Positions 44,887-53,709 of a stretch of 64,000 bases of DNA are shown piece after piece (position 1 is the stretch's first letter; the number at the start of each line of letters is the position of its first letter). A program made the position numbers and the translations under genes. A model generated the notes under the pieces. The model saw only the letters and a program-made list of their open reading frames with translations, was not told the DNA's origin and searched no databases. The stretch comes from Pseudobutyrivibrio ruminis (lineage in GTDB: Bacteria; Bacillota; Clostridia; Lachnospirales; Lachnospiraceae): the NCBI RefSeq assembly GCF_015057245.1, contig NZ_SVET01000002.1, forward strand, positions 248,001 to 312,000, in the 5' to 3' direction.

Positions 44887-45788
44887 ATACTTCCTAAAAA
44901 TCCATCCATGGCTTCTATCTTGTTTGGTGGTTCATCCATATAAGAAGCTATTGCTATAGCCGTATTTATATGCGCTATAGCTTTTTCTATTAATGTTATT
45001 TTTTCATCTCTTACACCTATATAATATTCATTCCAGCCCAAATTAAATATATAATTATATAGATATTCTTGAGTCTCACTCTCCCATATTATTTTAATAG
45101 CAGTTTTTATAATTTCGATACTTTTTTCGTACTCCAAAGATAGCCCTAAATAATTTGAATAATTAAGATATATCTTATTGCAAATGAGACTTCCTAAATT
45201 ACTCTCTGCACTATTAAAGTAATTTATTAATTGTTCATATATATGCAATGCCTTTTCTTTGTTACCATCATTCCAATAACCTATAGCTATACTGTTTAAA
45301 ATATGCAATTCAGTATCATTATATATTTTCGTTAACGGAACTATTCCATCCTTATACTCGTTTACTGTTTTCCTTAGTAATGACTCCAGTTCATAGGTAA
45401 TTGAAATATCGTTGCTTTTTTTTAGTATTTCTATTCTTCCAATAAACTGCATATATTCTTTTGTTCCTGTATAACACAGATTCTCTTCTATAGCATGTAA
45501 GTTTTCGTATATCTCATCATATTTTCCTTCATGGAGCATCTGTTCATATTCATTATAGTATCTTGCATCCACAAAAACGGCCATATCATATGGCAAAATA
45601 TATCTTTCTCCTGTTCTGCCCATTTTATACTGCAACTCTAAATATCTTTCATTTGTTGGAGTAATCAAACCTCTTTCATATCTTGCCAATGTTGATACAT
45701 CACAAATTCCTTCAGATAATTCTTCTTGCGTTATTTGTAACTCATCTCTTCTATTTCTTAAAACATTTTTTATTGCAAATAAACTCAA
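44850..45788 (-). CDS. HTH-TPR regulator (Rgg/PlcR-like), second
   Basis: 312 residues from TTG 45788. This start is preferred because it overlaps the preceding stop as TTGA and AAAGGAGGA lies upstream; an ATG at 45824 (324 residues) is the alternative. The N-terminal XRE helix-turn-helix is QITQEELSEGICDVSTLARYERG; the rest is helical and TPR-like (for example KEKALHIYEQLINYFNSAES). The layout matches RRNPP regulators, which are switched by re-imported peptides. Its 3' end overlaps the small peptide ORF. Confidence 0.8.
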   Translation of the reverse strand: MSLFAIKNVLRNRRDELQITQEELSEGICDVSTLARYERGLITPTNERYLELQYKMGRTGERYILPYDMAVFVDARYYNEYEQMLHEGKYDEIYENLHAIEENLCYTGTKEYMQFIGRIEILKKSNDISITYELESLLRKTVNEYKDGIVPLTKIYNDTELHILNSIAIGYWNDGNKEKALHIYEQLINYFNSAESNLGSLICNKIYLNYSNYLGLSLEYEKSIEIIKTAIKIIWESETQEYLYNYIFNLGWNEYYIGVRDEKITLIEKAIAHINTAIAIASYMDEPPNKIEAMDGFLGSIYCSGSKMQDTE

Positions 45789-46615
45789 TTTAAACCTAAC
45801 TCCTCCTTTATTATTGGAAAACATTTACATATTATTTCCTCATTATTACTAAGTTCTGTCCCTATTGATTGCTTTATGTATATCATTTTCTCTATATCCT
45901 TAAATTGACCTATTGCTCTTTTATATTGAATTGCATTATTTAGGTAATATATTTTTTTGCAATTAGTGATATTTTTACAGCAGTTCACAACTGTCGTCAC
46001 TATTTCAGAATAATATGATTGTTTTAATATATTATTATCATCCGCATTGCGTAGGTATTTTTCTAACCAAAACAAATCATTAAATTTATTTTCAATTCTT
46101 ATTATTTTTATAAACAAATACATTTCAATTCTGGAATAAAACCTACCTTGAGTAAAATCTCCTTTTTGCGTAATCTTTAACCCCATTTTATATAATCTTA
46201 ATGCTTCGTCGATATTATTCTCTATTAAAGATATATCTCCTTTTACCTTTAATATAAACTGCTTGTGAAGTCTTTCATTTTTCACAAATCTCATCTCAGA
46301 GTATTCAGAAATTTTTATTTCTGCTTCTCTTATATTTTTTTGACTTACTAATGTCATAATCTCTTTCCTAAGATTCATAATCTTCGTCTCATCATTGCTA
46401 GCTATATATGTTATGTGTAAAGGATTTATTCCAAGTCTTTCAAGAAATGCATCTAGCAAAAATTTATCAGGCTGTACAGCATCATTTTCGTACCTATTAT
46501 ATGTTGACGCACTACACAGTCCTCGACAAATTTCTCTGTTTGAACATTTCTTGTCTTTACGTTCTTTTCCTAGAATTTCACCTATAGTTTTACAATATGA
46601 CATTTCTTCTTTCAT
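45785..46615 (-). CDS. HTH-TPR regulator (Rgg/PlcR-like), first
   Basis: 276 residues. The XRE-type HTH is KKCSNREICRGLCSASTYNRYEND; helical repeats follow (NIDEALRLYKMGLKITQKGDF). The start has no clear ribosome-binding site, and the ATG four codons later is possible. It is a paralogue of the next gene, with which it overlaps by 4 bp. Two stacked RRNPP-like regulators may answer to different peptides or form a mixed dimer. Confidence 0.78.
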   Translation of the reverse strand: MKEEMSYCKTIGEILGKERKDKKCSNREICRGLCSASTYNRYENDAVQPDKFLLDAFLERLGINPLHITYIASNDETKIMNLRKEIMTLVSQKNIREAEIKISEYSEMRFVKNERLHKQFILKVKGDISLIENNIDEALRLYKMGLKITQKGDFTQGRFYSRIEMYLFIKIIRIENKFNDLFWLEKYLRNADDNNILKQSYYSEIVTTVVNCCKNITNCKKIYYLNNAIQYKRAIGQFKDIEKMIYIKQSIGTELSNNEEIICKCFPIIKEELGLN

Positions 46616-46867
46616 CGTTTATATTAACCTATATCATACCTTATTTTATTCCTTCATCTCATATTATCTTAAATTCAACTATTTGCAAGTATTTAAACAA
46701 ACATTTTACACTATTAAAATGTTCAATAATAACCCAATTACTGCTCTGCTATATGATTTCCTCAATCTAGGTGAATTCGGTTCTTAAATCCGGTTAGAGC
46801 CTACTGTATCAATTGAATCTAAAAAACCTTAACCCCTGCGGGTTCTTTATAGTTCTTTATATTTTTT
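46616..46867. other. Intergenic region at the island edge, with nagB terminator
   Basis: No gene seen. On the minus strand AACCC-GCAG-GGGTT (46831-46844) followed by GGTTTTTT (46828-46821) is a probable terminator for nagB. The rest is AT-rich with no tRNA, attachment site or integrase remnant I can recognise. Confidence 0.5.
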
Positions 46868-47596
<729 letters not shown>

Positions 47597-47675
47597 TTAA
47601 ATACCTCAGTTTTATTATGTTATTATTGTACTAACAATATGTGTTCAGAGTTTGCGCTATCTCTTTTGTAAACTC

Positions 47676-47778
47676 ATTATATGGACCGCCAGAGTTTAGC
47701 GTCAATTAAACAGAGCACTTCTGAAACGGCTTTCAGGCACATATCCCATATCAGGGTGTGGTGATGTTAGTACTTTCA
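47676..47778 (-). promoter_or_regulatory. nagB promoter with upstream operator
   Basis: Minus-strand TTGACG (47705-47700), 18 bases, TATAAT (47681-47676). Exactly 14 bp upstream of the -35 is the pseudo-palindrome TGAAAGCCGTTTCA with flanks (47720-47735), and further up TGAAAGTACT (47778-47769). The same elements and spacing recur before the PTS gene at 52.7 kb. The site is cre-like (TGAAA-N4-TTTCA) but lacks the CG core. Confidence 0.7.
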
Positions 47779-47843
47779 TAAATGGGCTAAATCATTGAGG
47801 AATAAAAATATCTTACTTAAAATAGATGCATAAGGAGTTACCT

Positions 47844-48554
47844 ATGAATCATAATTCTCAAATTTTAAATCATATAAAAGGTGGATTGGTGGTTTCCTGC
47901 CAAGCCCTTGATAGCGAACCTCTCCATAGTAGTTTCATTATGGGAAGGATGGCGAAGGCGGCTGTAGAAGGCGGCGCAGTTGGAGTCAGAGTAAACGGGC
48001 CTGATGACATTGCCGAGATAAAAAAGACTACTGATGTTCCTATTATCGGATTGTGGAAGCGAGAATACGATGATTCAGAAATCTACATCACTCCTACCCT
48101 GACAGAAATCGATGCTCTCGCTGAGACTGGGGTGGATATCATTACTACTGACGCCACAGATAGAATCAGGCCAGGTGGCATTACACTAGACAGCTTCTTC
48201 AAGGAAGTTCGCGCAAAGTATCCGGATATCCTTTTTATGGCAGATTGCTCTACCTACGAAGAAGGTGTTTATGCCCAGAAGCTTGGGTTCGATATTGTCA
48301 GCACTACTCTCGCTGGCTACACCAAAGAAACTGAAGACAGGCAATTACCGGATTTTGACATGCTTGAAAGGCTTGTCGCCACACTCAGTATTCCTGTAAT
48401 TTGCGAAGGCGGCATTTGGGAGGTAGCTCAGCTTCAAAAGGCCTTTGAGCTTGGATGTCACTGCGCTGTTATTGGCAGCGCAATCACCAGGCCACAGCTG
48501 ATCACAAAACGATTTACCGATTCAATCAAGGAGATTAAAAATGAAAATAATTAA
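47844..48554 (+). CDS. nanE: N-acetylmannosamine-6-phosphate 2-epimerase
   Basis: 236 residues from ATG 47844 (AAGGAG 6 bases upstream; the frame extends 6 codons up). It turns ManNAc-6-P into GlcNAc-6-P in sialic acid or ManNAc use. TIM-barrel motifs GLVVSCQAL, GLWKR and VICEGGIWEVAQLQKAFELGCHCAVIGSAITRP are typical. It overlaps nagA by 14 bp. No nanA or nanK is in the window, so its ManNAc-6-P source is unclear. Confidence 0.95.
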   Translation: MNHNSQILNHIKGGLVVSCQALDSEPLHSSFIMGRMAKAAVEGGAVGVRVNGPDDIAEIKKTTDVPIIGLWKREYDDSEIYITPTLTEIDALAETGVDIITTDATDRIRPGGITLDSFFKEVRAKYPDILFMADCSTYEEGVYAQKLGFDIVSTTLAGYTKETEDRQLPDFDMLERLVATLSIPVICEGGIWEVAQLQKAFELGCHCAVIGSAITRPQLITKRFTDSIKEIKNENN

Positions 48555-49695
48555 CGGTAGCGTGTTTTTAGAAGATGGAAAATTTGATGAGGTGGACGTT
48601 GTTTGTAAGGATGGGTTGATTTCGGATATCGGCCAGGATGTTACTTCATCTAGCGATACAGAAATATTTGATGCCAACGATTGCTATGTTATCCCTGGTT
48701 TGTGTGATATACATCTCCATGGATGCATGAGTTTTGATGCTTGTGATGGCACAAAGGAAGCACTTGCTGCTATGGCCAAATACGAGGCAAGCGTAGGCGT
48801 CACTTCTATCCTGCCAACAACCATGACATATCCAGAAGAGCTTCTTACTACTATCGCTAAGGCTGTTGCAGACTATCGTAAATACGATAATGACACAGAA
48901 GGATTTGCAACCATTCATGGCATCAACATGGAAGGCCCTTTTATTTCACCTGAAAAGAAGGGCGCTCAAAATCCTAAGTATATACAAAACCCAGATTACG
49001 ATATGTTCCACCGTATAAACGTAGCCAGTGGTAATTCAGTTCGTTTATGCGATATTGCTCCTGAAACAGAGGGTGCTATGGAATTCATTGAAAAGGCAAA
49101 GGCCGAAACAAGAATATCCTTGGCTCACACCACTGCTGACTATGACACATGCAAGGCAGCCTTTAACGCTGGTGCAAAGCACCTTACTCACCTCTTCAAT
49201 GCCATGCCTGCGTTTACACATCGTGCGCCAGGGCCAATCGGAGCTGCTGCAGAAAATGATAATGTCACCCCCGAGCTTATTTGCGATGGAATCCATGTTT
49301 ATCCTGCTGCAGTAAATATGATGTACAAGGTTTTCGGTGCAGACAGGCTTATCATGATTAGTGATTCTATGCGTGCCACTGGGCTTCCTGATGGAGAATA
49401 CGAGCTTGGTGGTCAGCCGGTCACAGTAAAGGGCCGCCTGGCAACTCTTCATGATGGCACTATCGCAGGCTCTGCTACTAACCTCTTTGACTGCATGATG
49501 ACCGCTGTAAAAGAAATGAACATTCCTTTAGCAGACGCTATTTTGTGCGCTTCTAGAAATCCAGCAAAGGCAATTGGCGTGTACGACACAGTTGGTTCCA
49601 TCACTATTGGCAAGCAGGCTGATTTTGTTATAATTAATAAATCAGATTTTAGTATTAAACAAGTCATTGTAAGAGGTAAATATGTCAACAGTTGA
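48541..49695 (+). CDS. nagA: N-acetylglucosamine-6-phosphate deacetylase
   Basis: 384 residues. Amidohydrolase fold: IPGLCDIHLHGCMSFD (metal-binding HxH), NMEGPFISPEKKGAQ (metal-binding Glu), LAHTTADY and THLFNAM (His ligands), and MISDSMRATG (catalytic Asp). It yields glucosamine 6-phosphate for NagB. AAGGAG lies 8 bases upstream inside nanE; its 3' end overlaps the RpiR gene by 14 bp, so nanE-nagA-rpiR are translationally linked. Confidence 0.95.
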   Translation: MKIINGSVFLEDGKFDEVDVVCKDGLISDIGQDVTSSSDTEIFDANDCYVIPGLCDIHLHGCMSFDACDGTKEALAAMAKYEASVGVTSILPTTMTYPEELLTTIAKAVADYRKYDNDTEGFATIHGINMEGPFISPEKKGAQNPKYIQNPDYDMFHRINVASGNSVRLCDIAPETEGAMEFIEKAKAETRISLAHTTADYDTCKAAFNAGAKHLTHLFNAMPAFTHRAPGPIGAAAENDNVTPELICDGIHVYPAAVNMMYKVFGADRLIMISDSMRATGLPDGEYELGGQPVTVKGRLATLHDGTIAGSATNLFDCMMTAVKEMNIPLADAILCASRNPAKAIGVYDTVGSITIGKQADFVIINKSDFSIKQVIVRGKYVNS

Positions 49696-50530
49696 TTCAA
49701 CTAAAGATAAAATACGTGAAGCCTACGATAATTTGACCAAATCAGAGCAGCAAGTTGCAGATTACTTTTTGGAGAACACTGAAATCAGCGATTTTTCATC
49801 AAAGCATATCTCCTTGCTGCTATATGTTTCTGAAGCAACTCTTTCTCGTTTTGCCAAGAAATGTGGGTTCAAAGGCTACCGCGAATTTGTTTACATGTAC
49901 GAGCTTGATTTCAAGGATTACTTCACTGAGAAAGAAGAAAAAGAAATCTCTGATATCACTCGCTCAGTTCGCAAAAACTATAAAGACATTATGGTGAAGG
50001 CTTTTGATTTGATTGATGAAGATCAGATGCGCCGGATTGCCACCAAGCTCAGCAACACCGAGTACACTGTCCCAGTGTATGGCATGGGTTCTAGCGGGTA
50101 TGTTGCCCGCGAATTCCAGCTTCGCTTCATGCGACTGGGTCTAGATGTTATCGCAATTACGGATTCACAGATGATTGCCATGAATGCCTCTTTAGTAAAA
50201 AGAGGTTCTTTAGTTTTGGCTTTTTCTATCAGCGGAACTACAAAGGTGGTTATCGATGGTATAAAAAAAGCAAAGCAAAACGGTGCTAGAGTTGTTCTTT
50301 TCACAGCTTCAAAAGACAAAAAATTAGCAGAGCTTTGCGATGAAATCGTTGAAGTTGCCTACCTCAAGGAGCTTGAAAAAGGCACCAAGATTTCCCCACA
50401 AATATCTCTGCTGATATTAATAGATGTTCTATACTCTTACTATTTTGCTAACGACTCATTCTTCAAAGCTGAAAAATACAAGCGTACTTTATCCGCCTTG
50501 GAGATTGAGAAAAATATTTCTCCTTTGTAG
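49682..50530 (+). CDS. RpiR/MurR-family transcriptional regulator
   Basis: 282 residues. N-terminal HTH_6 domain (about 1-80; SSKHISLLLYVSEATLSRFAKKCGFKGYREF) and a C-terminal SIS sugar-phosphate isomerase-like domain (about 125-255; VYGMGSSGYVAREFQLRF, SISGTTKVVIDGIKKAKQNGARVVLFTA) that senses a phosphosugar. As the third gene of nanE-nagA it probably responds to an amino-sugar phosphate and acts on the nag promoters; the shared site upstream of nagB and the PTS gene is a candidate target. Confidence 0.92.
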   Translation: MSTVDSTKDKIREAYDNLTKSEQQVADYFLENTEISDFSSKHISLLLYVSEATLSRFAKKCGFKGYREFVYMYELDFKDYFTEKEEKEISDITRSVRKNYKDIMVKAFDLIDEDQMRRIATKLSNTEYTVPVYGMGSSGYVAREFQLRFMRLGLDVIAITDSQMIAMNASLVKRGSLVLAFSISGTTKVVIDGIKKAKQNGARVVLFTASKDKKLAELCDEIVEVAYLKELEKGTKISPQISLLILIDVLYSYYFANDSFFKAEKYKRTLSALEIEKNISPL

Positions 50531-50539
50531 ATTCAGCAA

Positions 50540-50568
50540 TTGACCACGTAATATTATATGTGTATACT
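50540..50568 (+). promoter_or_regulatory. Promoter of the small lipoprotein gene
   Basis: TTGACC (50540-50545), 17-base spacer, TATACT (50563-50568), 35 bases before the start; begins 10 bases after the RpiR stop. Confidence 0.7.
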
Positions 50569-50602
50569 TATCCCTATAAATACATTTAAGGGGATTTTTA
50601 TC

Positions 50603-51100
50603 ATGAGAAAACATATAATTATTACAACACTTAGCGTTTTAGGATTGTTATTAGGTGGCTGCAGCAACAGTATTACTGATATGCAGAGCCGTGGTTACGA
50701 TGATGATTCTGTTCTTGCTGACGACAGTTGCAGCTATACCTATGCTGAAAGGCTGGGAAATGTCACTTCTGACTCTGTTGATTTACAATTTAAAGGGTTC
50801 ACTGGAAACGACTATATTTGGTATTTAACGGCTGATGAAACCAGTGAGTTTTCACTTGACTATTCCTTTGATGTGGAAAAAGGTAATTTTAAAATTATTG
50901 AGATAACTCCTGATAAAGAAGTTATTACACTTTGGGAAAACCTCGATGATGCCACAGCAGAAGGAACTTTAAATATCGATGTTGAAGAAGGAACTTCATT
51001 AATCAAAATTGTGGGAAAGAAAGCCAAGGGCGATATCCAAATTAACGCCGCTTCAAATCAGGAAGTTCAAATCATAGTTCCTAACGTTCCAGACGTATAA
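50603..51100 (+). CDS. Small lipoprotein of unknown function
   Basis: 165 residues from ATG 50603 (AAGGGGA upstream). The signal peptide ends in the lipobox LLLGGC. The mature part is a beta-rich domain of about 130 residues with regular alternation (FSLDYSFDVEKGNFKIIEITPDKEVITLW). No family recognised. It has its own promoter and a strong terminator. Confidence 0.8.
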   Translation: MRKHIIITTLSVLGLLLGGCSNSITDMQSRGYDDDSVLADDSCSYTYAERLGNVTSDSVDLQFKGFTGNDYIWYLTADETSEFSLDYSFDVEKGNFKIIEITPDKEVITLWENLDDATAEGTLNIDVEEGTSLIKIVGKKAKGDIQINAASNQEVQIIVPNVPDV

Positions 51101-51119
51101 AAAAATATTACAACATAGA

Positions 51120-51150
51120 AAAAGACCACAGCTTTCGCTGTGGTCTTTTT
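51120..51150 (+). terminator. Terminator after the lipoprotein gene
   Basis: AAAAGACCACAGC (51120-51132) pairs with GCTGTGGTCTTTT (51137-51149), loop TTTC, then T. Also usable in the reverse direction for the converging PTS gene. Confidence 0.92.
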
Positions 51151-51181
51151 ACATTCTAGAATGGAGTTATGGGAATGTGAA

Positions 51182-52657
51182 TTATAGTAATTTTTTGAAT
51201 TCGTCATATACGAACTGTACCTGAGTTCCAATGACTACCTGTACTGAGGTTTTGCCTGGTCGAATCATGCCGGCAGCACCAGCAGCTTTTACAGCTTTTT
51301 CATCAATCACTGACTGATCCTTTACTTCAAGTCGGAGTCTTGTTGCACAGTAGTCAGCTGATGTGATGTTTTCTTTTCCGCCGAGAGCAGCTAAAACCTT
51401 TGAAGCTACTACAGCGTAGTTGTTATCTGAAAGCTTTGCATCTTTATCAATTTCAACATAGTCTTCTTCATCGTCCTCACGACCAGGTGTCTTGAAATCG
51501 AAGGCACCAATCATGTAATAGAATACAAGGTAGAATACTACAAATGCTGCGATGCCAAGTGGAATAATCATCCATGTGTTCTGAGCAGCTGGAAGTGATG
51601 CTGAGAAGATTAAATCTGTTGCACCTGCTGAGAATGAGAATCCAGCTCTAAATCCTACCAAGCCTGTGATAATTGTAAACACACCATAGAGAAGTGCGTA
51701 TACTACGTAAAGACCTGGAGCAAGGAACATGAATGCAAACTCGAATGGCTCTGTAACACCGCAAACGAATGCGCAGATTGCTGCAGATGAAAGAATACCG
51801 ATTGCAATCTTTCTCTTACCTGTCTTTGCGCGTCTAATCATTGCGATTGCAGCACCAGGAATACCAAACATCATACATGGGAAGAAGCCTGACATGTAAA
51901 GTCCTAAATCCCATGAAACATCAGCAGATGTCTTGCCTGCCCAGAAGTTTGTTAAATCGCCAAGTCCGATTGTATCGAACCAGAATACATTGTTAAGTGC
52001 GTGGTGAAGGCCTGTTGGAATAAGAAGTCTGTTAAGGAATGCGTAGATACCAGCTCCAACGATTCCCATCTTTGAAATTCCAGTGCCGATTGCTACAAGG
52101 CCTGTGAAAAGTAATGGCCATACAAAGAGCAATACAGCAGATACACAGATAGAAACCAGACCTGAGATAATTGCTACGCTTCTCTTACCACTAAAGAATG
52201 AAAGCCAGTCTGGAAGCTTTGTGCCTTTGAATTTGTTGTAGCACAAAGAACCAATTACACCGGCGAGAATACCAATAAATGGATTTGCAATCTTATCAAA
52301 TGCAATTGTGCGTGTAGCACTTTCTGCAATTGATGGCATGATTGTTGTAACAAATCCAGTGCCAAGAAGTGTTGTCATGATTAACCATGAAACAAGAGCA
52401 GCTACACCACCTGTACCATCATGATCATCTGACATACCAACACCGACGCCTATTACGAAAAGTAGCGCCATGTTGTCAATTAAAGCTGCACCAGCTTTTA
52501 CCAGGAACAAACCGATAAGCATTTTTGCACCGGTAATGTCTCCTCCTTGCATTGTTGCTGGGCATAAAGCGTATCCGATACCCATTAAAAGACCACATAG
52601 AGGTAATACCGCTACTGGTAGCATAAGGGCTTTACCAAGTTTTTGTAAAAACTTCAT
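51182..52657 (-). CDS. nagE: PTS transporter EIICB, N-acetylglucosamine type
   Basis: 491 residues. An EIIC membrane domain (about 1-385; IPTGLHHALNNVFWFDT is the conserved sugar-site region of Glc/GlcNAc permeases) is followed by an EIIB domain (about 410-490) with ITSADYCATRLRLEV, whose Cys carries the phosphate. No EIIA is fused, so a separate EIIA must serve it. Closeness to nagA/nagB and the shared promoter element favour GlcNAc over glucose. AAAGGAGG precedes the ATG. Confidence 0.9.
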   Translation of the reverse strand: MKFLQKLGKALMLPVAVLPLCGLLMGIGYALCPATMQGGDITGAKMLIGLFLVKAGAALIDNMALLFVIGVGVGMSDDHDGTGGVAALVSWLIMTTLLGTGFVTTIMPSIAESATRTIAFDKIANPFIGILAGVIGSLCYNKFKGTKLPDWLSFFSGKRSVAIISGLVSICVSAVLLFVWPLLFTGLVAIGTGISKMGIVGAGIYAFLNRLLIPTGLHHALNNVFWFDTIGLGDLTNFWAGKTSADVSWDLGLYMSGFFPCMMFGIPGAAIAMIRRAKTGKRKIAIGILSSAAICAFVCGVTEPFEFAFMFLAPGLYVVYALLYGVFTIITGLVGFRAGFSFSAGATDLIFSASLPAAQNTWMIIPLGIAAFVVFYLVFYYMIGAFDFKTPGREDDEEDYVEIDKDAKLSDNNYAVVASKVLAALGGKENITSADYCATRLRLEVKDQSVIDEKAVKAAGAAGMIRPGKTSVQVVIGTQVQFVYDEFKKLL

Positions 52658-52718
52658 ACATTATCCTCCTTTTTATCCCCTAACTCCCTAATAAGATTCC
52701 TTATTAAGTACTAACTAA

Positions 52719-52819
52719 ATTATAGTCATTTCGCAAAATCTGTGTCAACGAAATCGGCACACTCTGAAACCTCTTTCATATTTCTACCACCCCTATCACT
52801 TTCCCTGACAGTACTTTCA
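52719..52819 (-). promoter_or_regulatory. nagE-type PTS promoter with upstream operator
   Basis: Minus-strand TTGACA (52748-52743), 18 bases, TATAAT (52724-52719), a near-consensus promoter. TGAAAGAGGTTTCA with flanks (52763-52778) lies 14 bp upstream of the -35 and TGAAAGTACT (52819-52810) further up. Order and spacing match the nagB promoter almost exactly. Confidence 0.75.
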
Positions 52820-52820
52820 C

Positions 52821-52852
52821 ATAAAAGAAGCCCAAGCAAACGCCTGGGCTTC
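52821..52852 (-). terminator. Terminator of the alpha-galactoside ABC operon
   Basis: GAAGCCCA (52827-52834) and TGGGCTTC (52845-52852), then TTTTAT on the minus strand (52826-52821), 20 bases past the permease stop. Confidence 0.88.
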
Positions 52853-52872
52853 CTTTAATGTATTGGGTTTTA

Positions 52873-53694
52873 TTAAAGCTTTCCACCTGATGTAGCGATA
52901 CCTTCGATGAACTGCTTCTGGAAAATGACATAAAGAACAATCATTGGCAAGCATGCGATTAATGCTGCAGCCATAAGTTCTGGATAGTTTGAAGAGAACT
53001 GTCCTTGCATCTTTGAAAGTGCGCTAGCAAGGGTTGTCTTGTTAGTGTCTGGGCAAACAATCATTGGCCACATCAAATCCTTGTAAGCAAATACTGCTGT
53101 GAAGATTCCTAGGGCTACCATGGCTGATTTTGTAAGAGGCGCCATGATAAAGAGGAATGTTTGACCGATGTTGCAGCCATCCAGTCGTGCTGCTTCCTCC
53201 AGTTCCTTTGGCAAGCCCATGTAGGCCTGGCGAAGAAGGAAGGTTCCAAAGGCTGATACCAGACCAGGGAATAAAAGTCCAAGTAAGGAATTGGTCCAGC
53301 CAAGTTTGCTTACCATTACATATTGAGGGATGATGAAAATCTGTGATGGAATCATCATCTGGAAAAGAACCAATCCAAACATCAAATCTCTGCCCTTGAA
53401 CTTAAGTCTGGCAAAAGCGTATCCAGCTAGAGTTGCTGTTAATACTGCGCACAAAACTCTAAGGGCAATCACCATTATTGTGTTGAAATATAGTCGTCCA
53501 AAGTTGACATTATGCAAAACCTTTACAAAATTATCTACCCGAAGCTTTGATGGAAATATTACAAATGGATCCATCTGAGTAGATTCGCCTACTGTCTTAA
53601 AGGCTGTAAGCACCATCCATGCAAATGGCACCAGCATAATAAACGACATGATTATAAGAATTACATAAATAATTATCTTGTTTTTACGTCCCAT
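52873..53694 (-). CDS. Sugar ABC transporter permease, MalG type
   Basis: 273 residues from ATG 53694 (GAGGTG upstream; a GTG three codons earlier overlaps it). Six membrane helices. The EAA loop LEEAARLDGCNIGQTFLFIMAPL, which docks the ATPase, is present. CUT1 family. The gene starts 15 bases after its partner permease. The ATPase subunit is not encoded in the window; a shared MsmK/MsmX-type ATPase elsewhere is expected. Confidence 0.92.
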   Translation of the reverse strand: MGRKNKIIIYVILIIMSFIMLVPFAWMVLTAFKTVGESTQMDPFVIFPSKLRVDNFVKVLHNVNFGRLYFNTIMVIALRVLCAVLTATLAGYAFARLKFKGRDLMFGLVLFQMMIPSQIFIIPQYVMVSKLGWTNSLLGLLFPGLVSAFGTFLLRQAYMGLPKELEEAARLDGCNIGQTFLFIMAPLTKSAMVALGIFTAVFAYKDLMWPMIVCPDTNKTTLASALSKMQGQFSSNYPELMAAALIACLPMIVLYVIFQKQFIEGIATSGGKL

Positions 53695-53709
53695 TATTCT
53701 CACCTCACA

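Noticed and set aside
44748..44942. Alternative frame of the small peptide from ATG 44748
   Set aside because: It is closer to the ribosome-binding site, but its product has no signal sequence or sensible composition. The ATG 44752 frame gives a clear signal peptide.
46395..46787. 130-codon plus-strand frame antisense to the first HTH-TPR regulator
   Set aside because: It lies mostly opposite a gene with a recognisable HTH, has no ribosome-binding site, and its composition is that of AT-rich antisense.
38015..46867. Integrative element with attachment sites
   Set aside because: The base composition suggests transfer, but I find no integrase, relaxase, tRNA or flanking direct repeat, so only an acquired island is claimed.
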